Source: Casp-Chloro-G3 sp002816715 (lineage in GTDB: Bacteria; Chloroflexota; Dehalococcoidia; Lucifugimonadales; UBA3495). Taken from it: a DNA stretch of 6,236 bases. The stretch lies in contig JAQBUV010000114.1 in assembly GCA_027623815.1 (NCBI GenBank), positions 1-6,236 of the forward strand, read 5' to 3'. Both the position numbers and the translations under genes were made by a program. Position 1 is the first letter of the stretch. Every line of letters starts with the position of its first letter. This document shows, one piece after another, positions 1-6,236 of this stretch. A model generated the notes under the pieces. The model did not search any database and was not told where the DNA came from. It saw nothing but the letters and a program-made list of their open reading frames with translations.

Positions 1-169
1 CAGCACCGAGCTGACGGGACAAAATGGGCCTCTCACCAGACCTGCCTTTGTTCTCCCCGGGCGGTCTTACCAATTGTCCGCCACACACGATAGCACTAGC
101 GTCAAGGATGCTCCCTCGCTCCGCTCCGGCTCGCACCCCTTCGGGGCAAGTCCTTGACACTGTGCTTCG
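1..169. other. Non-coding left flank with short inverted repeats
   Basis: No convincing gene is seen here. The frame that becomes the methyltransferase is open from base 2 to a TGA at 155-157, but its translation is low-complexity (rich in S, P, G and R) and matches nothing I recognise. The stretch holds several short inverted repeats: GGCGG/CCGCC at 60-64 and 78-82, CCCC-TTC-GGGG at 136-146, and an 8-bp perfect pair at 101-108 and 151-158. A motif GGACAA..TGG also occurs twice in opposite orientation (17-27 forward; 70-79 on the reverse strand), as at the ends of some insertion sequences, though the match is imperfect. This may be an intergenic repeat or a rearrangement scar. Confidence 0.4.
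101..158. repeat. 8-bp perfect inverted repeat enclosing a small hairpin
   Basis: GTCAAGGA at 101-108 is the exact reverse complement of TCCTTGAC at 151-158. The 42 bases between them include a second small hairpin (CCCC, TTC, GGGG at 136-146) and a C-rich run at 111-130. The outer stem could be extended by TGC/GCA (109-111 with 146-148) across a two-base bulge. It ends about 12 bases before the first possible methyltransferase start codon. It could be a transcript-end structure of an upstream gene, a dispersed repeat or a junction structure; no T-run follows it, so a standard terminator is not supported. Confidence 0.4.
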
Positions 170-1279
170 GTGCGGACCGTGGACAAAAAGGACTTAGAAA
201 CTTTTCGGAGCAACCACCCGCGAGTTGAAGCTGCTTCTGACTCCATCGAGTCATTAGACCCGGTAAACGTCAGGAACTCTCTTTTGCTTGCGCGAGGAGA
301 ATTAGATTGCTTGGTAGGAGGTCCACCATGTCAGGGGTTCAGCATCAACGCCCCGGCACGTTTTCTAGATGACCCTCGCAACAGGTTAGTCCGACAATAT
401 CTCGGATTTGTTGACGAGTTTCGTCCCAAAACATTAGTCCTCGAAAACGTACCTGGCCTCGTATCATTCCAGAATGGGCTAGTGGTTAGAAGCATTTTAA
501 GTGCTCTTAGTCAGATGGGCTATATATTTCGGGTTAAAATCCTGTCAGCAGCTCATTATGGGGTTCCACAGGAGAGATGGCGTTTGATTATCCTGGGTTG
601 GCATTCAGATTTGTCGCTGAATCACCCCCAACCGACACATGCGGCCGAAGGCCGTACAAACTTCACTGGAGGCAAATCGTTGACCTTCAATGTGACATCG
701 CTTGATGCGATGGGGTTGATCCCTGCAGTGACGGTTGAACAAGCTTTAGATGATCTCCCGTGCCTTGCCTCTGGCGACGGTGATGAATTTATGGCCTACA
801 CAAGACCACCGCATTCAGACTATGCGGAACGTATGCGCGAGAATTCCGCGGAAATTTACCATCATAAAGCTGCGCGAATCGCTGCAATTAATTTGGAGCG
901 CCTTCGTCATATCAAACCAGGCGGGAGTTGGAGGGACGTTCCGGTTGAATTGCTTCCCGATGGCATGAAACGGGCTAGGAGGTCTGACCATACAAAGCGC
1001 TACGGACGATTAAGGCGCGACGGACTCGCAGGAACGGTGATGACGAAGATGGACCCTCATTGGGGAGCAGCATTTCACTACAGCCAAGACCGGACGCTTA
1101 CTGTTCGCGAAGCTGCAAGACTCCAATCATTTCCAGATAGATATTGGTTCGCAGGATCGCGGGTGTCTAAGTATCGCCAAGTTGGTAATGCGGTTCCCGT
1201 ATTAATGGCAAGGGCCGTCGCTGAATCCGTAGGCTTAGCACTGGACACCACAATTTTGTCGGCTGTGTCATACGCCTAA
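170..1279 (+). CDS. C5-cytosine DNA methyltransferase, N-terminally truncated (motif I missing)
   Basis: Member of the Dcm-like family that transfers methyl from S-adenosylmethionine to carbon 5 of cytosine; here presumably the protective half of a type II restriction-modification pair. Visible in order: end of motif II (TFRSNHP, residues 11-17), motif IV GGPPCQGFS (50-58, catalytic Cys54), motif VI ENV (92-94), motif VIII QERWR (134-138), a target-recognition region at roughly 200-300, motif IX REAARLQSFPD (313-323) and motif X QVGNAVP (337-343). Motif I, the FxGxG SAM loop that should lie some 25-40 residues before NHP, is absent. The GTG at 170 is the earliest in-frame start after a TGA at 155-157; no ribosome site precedes it, and the next in-frame ATG is at residue 116. 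The protein is probably inactive as encoded. AT-richer than the downstream genes, with TTA, AGA and ATA codons, which suggests transfer. The stop overlaps the endonuclease start by one base. Confidence 0.9.
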   Translation: MRTVDKKDLETFRSNHPRVEAASDSIESLDPVNVRNSLLLARGELDCLVGGPPCQGFSINAPARFLDDPRNRLVRQYLGFVDEFRPKTLVLENVPGLVSFQNGLVVRSILSALSQMGYIFRVKILSAAHYGVPQERWRLIILGWHSDLSLNHPQPTHAAEGRTNFTGGKSLTFNVTSLDAMGLIPAVTVEQALDDLPCLASGDGDEFMAYTRPPHSDYAERMRENSAEIYHHKAARIAAINLERLRHIKPGGSWRDVPVELLPDGMKRARRSDHTKRYGRLRRDGLAGTVMTKMDPHWGAAFHYSQDRTLTVREAARLQSFPDRYWFAGSRVSKYRQVGNAVPVLMARAVAESVGLALDTTILSAVSYA

Positions 1280-2187
1280 TGGCACTCAAAATTCAAGAAT
1301 GGTTCGGATATGATCTAGCAAATCGGAGTCAAGATGCTCGTAGGGGGCGGACTAACGAGAATTGCCCATTTACTCAGGGTAAATGCGAAAAAAGATTTAG
1401 TGACCGGTCTATCTCTGGTGTTTGTTCGGTAGCTATAAGAACTGAGGCAGACCCAGTCATAATCTGCCCAAATCGATTGTACGACAACCGTTACGGTCTA
1501 TTGCGAGATGTGGCAGAGATAGCCTTCGGCCCCGGTCATACTGTGATTCACCCGGACAATTATCTTGGGCTCGACCACGACGGACGTCAAGTAATTGCAT
1601 TTGGAAAGAAATTCGGCAAAGAATTACGCCTGCCCGCACGAGGTGGCCGAGGCAATTTCTTCGTTGATTGGGTCCTAGCTAGGATATCTGACAAAGGAGA
1701 ATTAGCTGAGTTTACGGCACTGGAAGTGCAGTCCATTGACACCACTGGTACATATCGACACCAAGTCCAAGAGCTACGAGACGGCGCAGAATCGATTGGT
1801 GGTTCGCCGAGCGGCCTAAATTGGGAAAATGTAAACAAACGAATCCTACCGCAGTTAATTTATAAAGGACACGTTCTTCAGTCGGAGCCATTGTGTTCAA
1901 AAGGTTTGTTTTTTGTTAGCCCCGGTGACGTTTATAACCGTATAAGGACACGGCTCGGCGGGTCTCTTGGCGAATATCCACTCCAACCAGGTTCAATTTC
2001 ATTTCTTTGGTATTCGCTTGATGATATCCAAAATAGAAATAGATCTTTATCCAAACGCGGAGATTTCTCCACCTTAGTCAATCAGGTCGCATTAGCGTTT
2101 ACGGCTCCAATGAACCTCCCTCCGCCCGGTTCTTATGAAACCGCTATAAAGCAGGAAATTGAACGCCTGAAGGGAGCAACTCCTTAA
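1279..2187 (+). CDS. NotI-family type II restriction endonuclease
   Basis: Predicted to cut double-stranded DNA at a specific, probably GC-rich, site. Four cysteines near the N-terminus (29, 36, 49, 63), in the contexts NCPF, KCE, GVCS and ICPN, match the Cys4 iron-binding fold known from NotI. The catalytic core follows the variant PD-(D/E)xK pattern of that family: Asp130 in FFVDW, then Glu149 and Gln151 in ALEVQSIDTTGTYR. At 302 residues it is shorter than NotI (about 380), so one or more peripheral elements are missing. The start ATG overlaps the methyltransferase stop (TAATG) and has no Shine-Dalgarno sequence, implying translational coupling. Base composition matches the methyltransferase, so the two were probably acquired together. 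Its sequence specificity cannot be read from the protein. No break or lost key residue is visible, which is unexpected beside a truncated methyltransferase. Confidence 0.85.
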   Translation: MALKIQEWFGYDLANRSQDARRGRTNENCPFTQGKCEKRFSDRSISGVCSVAIRTEADPVIICPNRLYDNRYGLLRDVAEIAFGPGHTVIHPDNYLGLDHDGRQVIAFGKKFGKELRLPARGGRGNFFVDWVLARISDKGELAEFTALEVQSIDTTGTYRHQVQELRDGAESIGGSPSGLNWENVNKRILPQLIYKGHVLQSEPLCSKGLFFVSPGDVYNRIRTRLGGSLGEYPLQPGSISFLWYSLDDIQNRNRSLSKRGDFSTLVNQVALAFTAPMNLPPPGSYETAIKQEIERLKGATP

Positions 2188-2206
2188 ATTTGGCGATTTC
2201 TGCTGT

Positions 2207-2224
2207 AAAGGAGCGGTTTCCTTT
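2207..2224 (+). terminator. Possible weak terminator hairpin after the restriction-modification pair
   Basis: AAAGGA (2207-2212) and TCCTTT (2219-2224) form a perfect 6-bp stem with a 6-base loop, 20 bases after the endonuclease stop. No T-run follows and the stem is weak, so it may only slow transcription. The 5' arm plus the next G reads AAAGGAG, a good Shine-Dalgarno sequence, but it lies 38 bases before the amidohydrolase ATG, too far for normal use. Confidence 0.25.
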
Positions 2225-2251
2225 CATCGCTGAAAACTTATTGATATCACC

Positions 2252-3826
2252 ATGCTTGACCTACTAATCACCAACGGCCTCATCATCGACGGGAGCGGCA
2301 GCCCGGGGTTCTTTGCCGCAGTGTTGGTGGAGGGCGACCGGGTCACCATCCTGCGGGGGGACGTGTCGCATCTGGAGGCGGCGCGGGTGATCGACGCGGC
2401 GGGGTACGTGGTCTGCCCCGGATTCATCGACCTGCACTCGCATGCCGGACTGACGATTTTGGGCGAGCCGCACCACGACCCCAAGGTGCGGCAGGGCGTG
2501 ACCACCGAACTGGTGGGCATCGACGGCATCTCCCACGCCCCCTTCAAGACCCGCGAGGAACTGGAACGCTACATCTGGCTGGACTCGGGGCTGAACGGCT
2601 ACCCGCCCCTGCCCGCCGACTGGCTGACCGTGGCCGGCCTGCTGGACAAGTACGACAACTCCGTCGCCATCAACATGGCCTACATCCTGGGCAACTCGCC
2701 GGTGCGCATCTGGAGCGTGGGCTGGAACGACCGCCCGGCCACCGCCGCCGAGATGGCCGACATGAAAGCCGTGGTGCGGGAGGCCATGGAGGAGGGCGCC
2801 TGGGGACTGTCCACCGGCCTCGACTACCCGCCCGGCGCCTACGCCAGCACCCAGGAATTGGCCGAGTTGGCCGGCGTGGCGGCGCGCCTGGGCGGCCACT
2901 ACCACACCCACACCCGCGCCAGTCTGCGCTCCAAAGGTCTGCTGGCCCCCTGGGAAGAAGCCCTCGAGATCGGCCGGGGCGGGGACTGCCCGGTGCACCT
3001 GACCCACTACCGGCAGAGTGCCGCGGGCGTTGGCAGCCACCTGGACTATCTGGGCCTGGTGGAGGACGCCCGCGACCAGGGCATGGACGTGACCTTCGAC
3101 TGCTACACCTACCCCTATTCGGGCACCACCGTGACCATTGGACTGCCCCACTGGGCCAAGGACGGCGGCCCGGAACGGCTGATGGCCGCGCTCAAAGACG
3201 CCGACGACCGCGAGCGCATGAAGAAGGAGTTGTCCCGCGACCGGCTGGAGAACAACTGGCTGACCAATTTCACCCAGCCCCAGAACATGCAATACGACGG
3301 CATGCTCATCACCGACATCGCCGGCCTGCGCAATCAGGAACCGGCCGACGCCCTGTTCGACCTGCTCATCGAGGAGAACCTGGGCATCTCCACCGTGGGA
3401 CTGGGCACCAACGCCCAGACGCTCTACGCCTTCGTGTCCCATCCGGCGGGTATGATCGCCTCAGATTCCATCCTGTTCGGCGAGTACCCCAACCCCCGCA
3501 CCTACGGCTGCTTCCCAATCGTGCTGGCCGAGTTCGTGCGCGCCGAGCAGCACCTGAAGCTGCCCGAGGCCATCCGCAAGATGACGTCCTTCCCCGCCCA
3601 ACGCTTGGGCGTGCCCGACCGTGGCCTGTTGCGGGACGGCTTCAAGGCCGACATCGTCATTTTCAACCCTAACACGGTTAAAACCCACGCCACCAAGGAC
3701 GACCCCAAGCACTACCCGGTGGGCATCGACTATGTGATCGTGAACGGCCAGGTGGTTATCGAAAACGGCGAGAATACCGGAGTTCTTCCGGGACGCGCGA
3801 TGCGGCGCGGGCGCGCGTCTACTTAG
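2252..3826 (+). CDS. N-acyl-D-amino-acid deacylase / D-aminoacylase family amidohydrolase
   Basis: Cytoplasmic zinc-dependent amidohydrolase predicted to hydrolyse an N-acyl-D-amino acid or a related amide; the true substrate is unknown. The N-terminal beta-sandwich leads to the HxH metal site, GFIDLHSHAG (His62, His64). Further family signatures are GVTTELVG (82-89), LSTGLDYPPGAY (186-197), HTHTRA (218-223, His220 as zinc ligand), VHLTHYRQ (248-255, His252), IASDS (402-406, Asp405 as the usual catalytic/metal Asp), PRTYG (415-419) and the C-terminal LRDGFKADIVIF. The family's zinc-ligand Cys in the VGNCG motif is replaced by Asp91 (VGIDG). At 524 residues it is slightly longer than the roughly 480 of classical D-aminoacylases. 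The start is fixed by an in-frame TGA at 2231-2233; no Shine-Dalgarno sequence is close, so initiation is weak or leaderless. Strongly GC-rich, unlike the gene before it. Confidence 0.88.
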   Translation: MLDLLITNGLIIDGSGSPGFFAAVLVEGDRVTILRGDVSHLEAARVIDAAGYVVCPGFIDLHSHAGLTILGEPHHDPKVRQGVTTELVGIDGISHAPFKTREELERYIWLDSGLNGYPPLPADWLTVAGLLDKYDNSVAINMAYILGNSPVRIWSVGWNDRPATAAEMADMKAVVREAMEEGAWGLSTGLDYPPGAYASTQELAELAGVAARLGGHYHTHTRASLRSKGLLAPWEEALEIGRGGDCPVHLTHYRQSAAGVGSHLDYLGLVEDARDQGMDVTFDCYTYPYSGTTVTIGLPHWAKDGGPERLMAALKDADDRERMKKELSRDRLENNWLTNFTQPQNMQYDGMLITDIAGLRNQEPADALFDLLIEENLGISTVGLGTNAQTLYAFVSHPAGMIASDSILFGEYPNPRTYGCFPIVLAEFVRAEQHLKLPEAIRKMTSFPAQRLGVPDRGLLRDGFKADIVIFNPNTVKTHATKDDPKHYPVGIDYVIVNGQVVIENGENTGVLPGRAMRRGRAST

Positions 3827-3912
3827 GCCCTTCCGGTCTACCCCATGCGCAGCGGCTAGGCGAGGGGATATGGCCGACTCTTATTCCATGAAAGTCCAAG
3901 ACGAGTTTGAAG

Positions 3913-5148
3913 ATGGCGCAGCCTGACAACAACCTACGGGATCCGCAGCCTAGCGAAAGCACTAGGTTCAAGCGAGGGTTCTTGGAACTGCTGTCGGAGT
4001 GGGTTGCCACTCCGCTTAAGCGTTACTCGCAGACTTCCTTCAAGTTGGCCGCACGCCCCCTCTCCTTCGCAGAAGCCATCGGGGCCGGACGGTTCAAGGT
4101 CCAAGAGGCGGTTCGGTACTACCTTATCTCCTGGGCGGTGGCCACATTCATCAGAATGCTGCTCGACGTCCATGTTCCCAACCCAGACTTCGGGTTAATC
4201 AACGACGACCTGTTCATCTTGTTTTTCATCTCGTCCAGCTCCCTGATACTAGCGACTTTCGCCTATCTACCCCTGATCTGGTCGGGCAGTAAGGGACGAT
4301 ACATCCACACTTGCATCGCGGTGCTGTTCGTGTCGGCGTTCTTCTATCCCGTCGTGATCCTGTTAGAAGGGGTCGGGAAACAGGCAGGGTTGCCCCAAGG
4401 ACTTCTGGGTTCCCTGGGATTACTGGCCATACCCGTTTACTGGGTCCTGTTACTGGGAACGCTCCACCGTATCGCCCGCGGCAGGGTTTCAATCGTTGTC
4501 CTACTGGCGTTTCTGACCCTCGCCCTCGGGTTGTCGGTCGCGTGGATCACCGGCGCAACTCTTGACCGTGTATCCGATGACTTTGTTGCACGCGCCCGGT
4601 ACGACCGTGATTACGATCGCCTTAACAACCTTTTGTATCAAGATATCAGGTCCTCGTGCTCTGAAGACCGCCAACCCCGGTTCAGCGATTCATACTACCT
4701 GCGCGGCACCTTGTTTCTCGACCAGGGGAAGCTGGAGCAGGCCAACGCCGACTTCAGCCAGGCGATTGATAGGGAACCGGCGGACCCTTATTACCTAAAC
4801 AGCCGGGGAACAGCCTTGTTTGAGATGGGGGATTACGCCAATTCCATCCAAGATTTTGAAAGGGTGACCGGCATCGAGCCTACCAAAGCCAAGGCGCATT
4901 ACAATCGCGGTCTCGCCTACTACCAACTGGGGTTGTACCGGGTAGCAGGCGAGAGCTTCGCCTCAGCACTGGCGCTCAACTCCGATGATAACCAAAGCAA
5001 AATGCTCCTAGGCCAGGCCCTCTCACTTAGCAACGCCACACCAGGAACACTGCAGCCGTTGGAGGTGCCGCCGGATTCAAGGATGGATGAGCGCCCGGTC
5101 GGTCCGATGGACCAGCTTATGGTCCAGGAATTGATGGCGATTTGCTGA
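3913..5148 (+). CDS. Membrane protein with five predicted helices and three C-terminal TPR repeats
   Basis: Function unknown. A charged N-terminal segment (about 1-65) is followed by five likely membrane helices at about 67-84, 100-123, 130-151, 164-185 and 193-215. The N-terminal half loosely resembles Yip1/DUF3667-type membrane domains, a weak impression only. Three consecutive 34-residue TPR units follow at 258-291, 292-325 and 326-359, with the position-8 Gly at 265, 299 and 333 and the position-24 Phe at 281, 315 and 349. TPRs bind proteins or peptides, so this is probably a membrane-anchored scaffold. A polar, Pro-rich tail of about 50 residues ends the protein. An in-frame TGA at 3889-3891 limits the start to TTG 3907 or ATG 3913; ATG is preferred, with no clear ribosome site for either. 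No signal peptide is seen. It lies 86 bases after the amidohydrolase and is convergent with the SDR gene. Confidence 0.75.
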   Translation: MAQPDNNLRDPQPSESTRFKRGFLELLSEWVATPLKRYSQTSFKLAARPLSFAEAIGAGRFKVQEAVRYYLISWAVATFIRMLLDVHVPNPDFGLINDDLFILFFISSSSLILATFAYLPLIWSGSKGRYIHTCIAVLFVSAFFYPVVILLEGVGKQAGLPQGLLGSLGLLAIPVYWVLLLGTLHRIARGRVSIVVLLAFLTLALGLSVAWITGATLDRVSDDFVARARYDRDYDRLNNLLYQDIRSSCSEDRQPRFSDSYYLRGTLFLDQGKLEQANADFSQAIDREPADPYYLNSRGTALFEMGDYANSIQDFERVTGIEPTKAKAHYNRGLAYYQLGLYRVAGESFASALALNSDDNQSKMLLGQALSLSNATPGTLQPLEVPPDSRMDERPVGPMDQLMVQELMAIC

Positions 5149-5159
5149 TGTCCCTCAGC
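5144..5159. terminator. Small hairpin between convergent genes
   Basis: GCTGA (5144-5148) pairs with TCAGC (5155-5159) around a 6-base loop. It overlaps the stop codon of the TPR gene and ends 3 bases before the SDR stop. It is the only structure in the 14-base gap and could act in both directions, but the stem is just 5 bp and no T-run follows on either strand. Confidence 0.2.
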
Positions 5160-5162
5160 CGC

Positions 5163-5915
5163 TTATTGCGCCGTCCAGCCACCGTCTATGACGAGTTCGC
5201 TGCCGGTGACGAAGGATGACTCGTCGGACGCCAGGTACAGCACGCCGTAGGCCACGTCTTCGGACTCGCCGTAGCGGCCCAAGGGAATGCGGGAGACCAT
5301 CACCTGCCGCACTGCCGCATCGGCACGGCGGGCCTCGGTCATGGGAGTGACGATGGGTCCTGGGTGCACCGAGTTGACCCGGATGCCGTCGGACGCGTAC
5401 TGGATGGCCGCCGACTTGATGAAAAGGCGGACGGCCCCCTTGGAAGCCTGATACTGGGGGCTGCTTTCGGCCATGCCCACCAATCCCAACTGCGAGGAGA
5501 TGTTGATGATGGACCCGCCACCGGTCTTACGCATCTCGGGGATGGCGCGGCGGGTGCCCAGGAACACCCCCTTGGCGTTGATGTCCATCACCCGGTCCCA
5601 ATCCGCAACCGTGGTCTCTTCAATGGACCCCCTGGCGCTGACCCCGGCGTTGTTCACCAGCACATCCAGCTTGCCATAGCGTTGCACGGCCTGGGAAACG
5701 GCAGCATCCCAGTCCGCTTCGCTGGCAACGTCCAAGCGCACGAAGACGGCGTCGCCGCCCTGACCGGCGATCTTGGCAACCAGAGCGCGCCCCTCGTCCT
5801 CCCGCACGTCCCCCACCACCACCTTGGCGCCCTCTCTAACGAACAACTCAGCCTCAAAAGCCCCCATCCCCCGGCTGCCGCCGCTGATCAAGGCTACTTT
5901 ATCTTGTAAGCGCAT
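5163..5915 (-). CDS. SDR family NAD(P)-dependent oxidoreductase
   Basis: Classical short-chain dehydrogenase/reductase of 250 residues, the usual length, predicted to oxidise an alcohol or reduce a ketone in the cytoplasm; substrate unknown. The Rossmann fold starts at once with the glycine motif SGGSRGMG (11-18). Asp36 at the end of beta-2 (VVVGDVR) favours NAD over NADP. LDV (61-63) contacts the adenine ring and NNAG (88-91) is intact. The catalytic tetrad is Asn113, Ser141, Tyr155 and Lys159 (YQASK). PGPIVTP and the C-terminal SELVIDGGW are typical of the FabG-like group. The ATG at 5915-5913 is chosen over an ATG 11 codons upstream (5948) because AAAGGAG sits 8 bases before it and SDRs normally begin a few residues before the glycine motif. 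It could be a sugar, steroid or acyl reductase; no neighbour decides this. Confidence 0.92.
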   Translation of the reverse strand: MRLQDKVALISGGSRGMGAFEAELFVREGAKVVVGDVREDEGRALVAKIAGQGGDAVFVRLDVASEADWDAAVSQAVQRYGKLDVLVNNAGVSARGSIEETTVADWDRVMDINAKGVFLGTRRAIPEMRKTGGGSIINISSQLGLVGMAESSPQYQASKGAVRLFIKSAAIQYASDGIRVNSVHPGPIVTPMTEARRADAAVRQVMVSRIPLGRYGESEDVAYGVLYLASDESSFVTGSELVIDGGWTAQ

Positions 5916-5923
5916 GTTTCGGG

Positions 5924-5930
5924 CTCCTTT
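5924..5930 (-). promoter_or_regulatory. Ribosome binding site of the SDR gene
   Basis: On the reverse strand AAAGGAG lies 8 bases before the ATG at 5915-5913. This near-perfect Shine-Dalgarno sequence fixes the start and rules against the upstream in-frame ATG at 5948, which would place the site inside the coding region. It is the clearest ribosome site in the window. Confidence 0.85.
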
Positions 5931-6236
5931 ATTGTTCCAGACAGGCATGCTTCCAAATCGAGTCGGAGTAGAAACCTGTATGACACCTGATTAGGGCATC
6001 TTAATCTAGTTTGTGGTAATGTCTTCTAAGGTCACATTCTTACTAAATCGTGCAGTATCAATATGTCCTTTACCATCAACTTTCCCATTAGCCCAAAAGT
6101 TAATTATTTCGAGATTGTTCGCGAATTAATAGGCGCGAACATAGACAAAATTGAGGTGGACCCGGTTTTTCAGACAGCTGGCTAAGTGAGAGTTCTGCTC
6201 CTAAAATACCCGCAGCTGTCGCTGTGGAAGAGGAGT
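5931..6236. other. AT-rich region upstream of the SDR gene, no secure gene
   Basis: From about 5985 the base composition falls sharply (20 of 60 bases are G or C at 6001-6060), unlike the SDR gene. No secure gene, RNA or promoter is seen; the SDR promoter should lie here on the reverse strand, but no good -35/-10 pair was found. Short open stretches exist on both strands: a 40-codon forward frame from ATG 6063 to TAA 6183-6185, without a ribosome site; a reverse-strand stretch of 39 codons with no start, ending in TAG at 6008-6006; and a reverse frame open from 6234 to a stop at 6102-6100. They overlap each other, so at most one is real. Decayed foreign DNA is the likeliest reading. Confidence 0.5.
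6116..6141. repeat. Perfect 8-bp inverted repeat, operator-like (8-10-8)
   Basis: TGTTCGCG (6116-6123) and CGCGAACA (6134-6141) are exact reverse complements separated by the AT-rich 10-base spacer AATTAATAGG. GC-tipped arms around an AT-rich core in otherwise AT-rich DNA resemble the binding site of a dimeric regulator. It lies about 200 bases upstream of the SDR start, too far for a simple operator of that gene, so it may serve a gene beyond the window edge. Chance or a hairpin in a transcript are alternatives. Confidence 0.4.

Noticed and set aside
154..159. Perfect TTGACA resembling a -35 box just before the methyltransferase
   Set aside because: The sequence 17 bases downstream (CCGTGG) is nothing like a -10 box, and the hexamer is part of the inverted-repeat arm.
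641..648. GCGGCCGA, seven of eight bases of a NotI site, inside the methyltransferase gene
   Set aside because: The specificity of the local enzyme is unknown and a single near-match is expected by chance; its inner CGGCCG is counted only as context.
170..1279. Circularly permuted methyltransferase that could carry motif I elsewhere
   Set aside because: Motifs IV, VI, VIII, IX and X run in the ordinary order and no FxGxG-like motif follows motif X, so truncation fits better than permutation.
2264..3442. Long open frame (392 codons) on the reverse strand opposite the amidohydrolase
   Set aside because: It is antisense to a well-supported enzyme gene; its composition (G, V, H, Q and A rich) is the usual by-product of GC-rich third positions, and no domain is recognisable.
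4311..4798. Forward open frames in a second frame within the TPR gene
   Set aside because: They overlap the membrane and TPR coding region, which shows clear helices and repeat periodicity; the alternative translations are rich in R, P and T with no domain.
5364..5909. Forward open frame of 181 codons opposite the SDR gene
   Set aside because: The reverse strand carries every SDR motif and a strong ribosome site; the forward translation is low-complexity with no known motif.

Overview
The window appears to be bacterial chromosome of mixed base composition. The metabolic genes are GC-rich (45 of 60 bases are G or C at 2701-2760), while two stretches are clearly AT-rich (21 of 60 at 481-540; 20 of 60 at 6001-6060). 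The pairing of an N-acyl-D-amino-acid deacylase-type amidohydrolase with an SDR dehydrogenase, next to a membrane TPR protein, resembles GC-rich environmental bacteria such as Chloroflexota. That placement is an inference from gene types only; no marker gene is present.

Layout. 1-169: non-coding flank with short inverted repeats. 170-2187: a type II restriction-modification pair in an AT-richer insert, made of a C5-cytosine methyltransferase and a NotI-family restriction endonuclease joined by a TAATG stop/start overlap. 2252-3826: D-aminoacylase/N-acyl-D-amino-acid deacylase family amidohydrolase. 3913-5148: five-helix membrane protein with three C-terminal TPR repeats. 5163-5915, reverse strand: SDR oxidoreductase, convergent with the TPR gene (14 bases between stops). 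5931-6236: AT-rich non-coding or decayed DNA holding an 8-bp perfect inverted repeat.

The main anomaly is in the restriction-modification pair. The methyltransferase reading frame begins just after the place where the SAM-binding motif I (FxGxG) should be, and that motif is not encoded upstream in any forward frame, while the endonuclease keeps its four-cysteine metal site and its D...ExQ active-site pattern. An intact toxic nuclease beside a methyltransferase lacking its cofactor-binding N-terminus calls for an explanation: a recent 5' deletion, an assembly junction, protection in trans, or a silent nuclease. The remaining genes look intact and ordinary, and nothing ties them functionally to the restriction-modification pair. 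I found no RNA gene, CRISPR array or complete mobile element.
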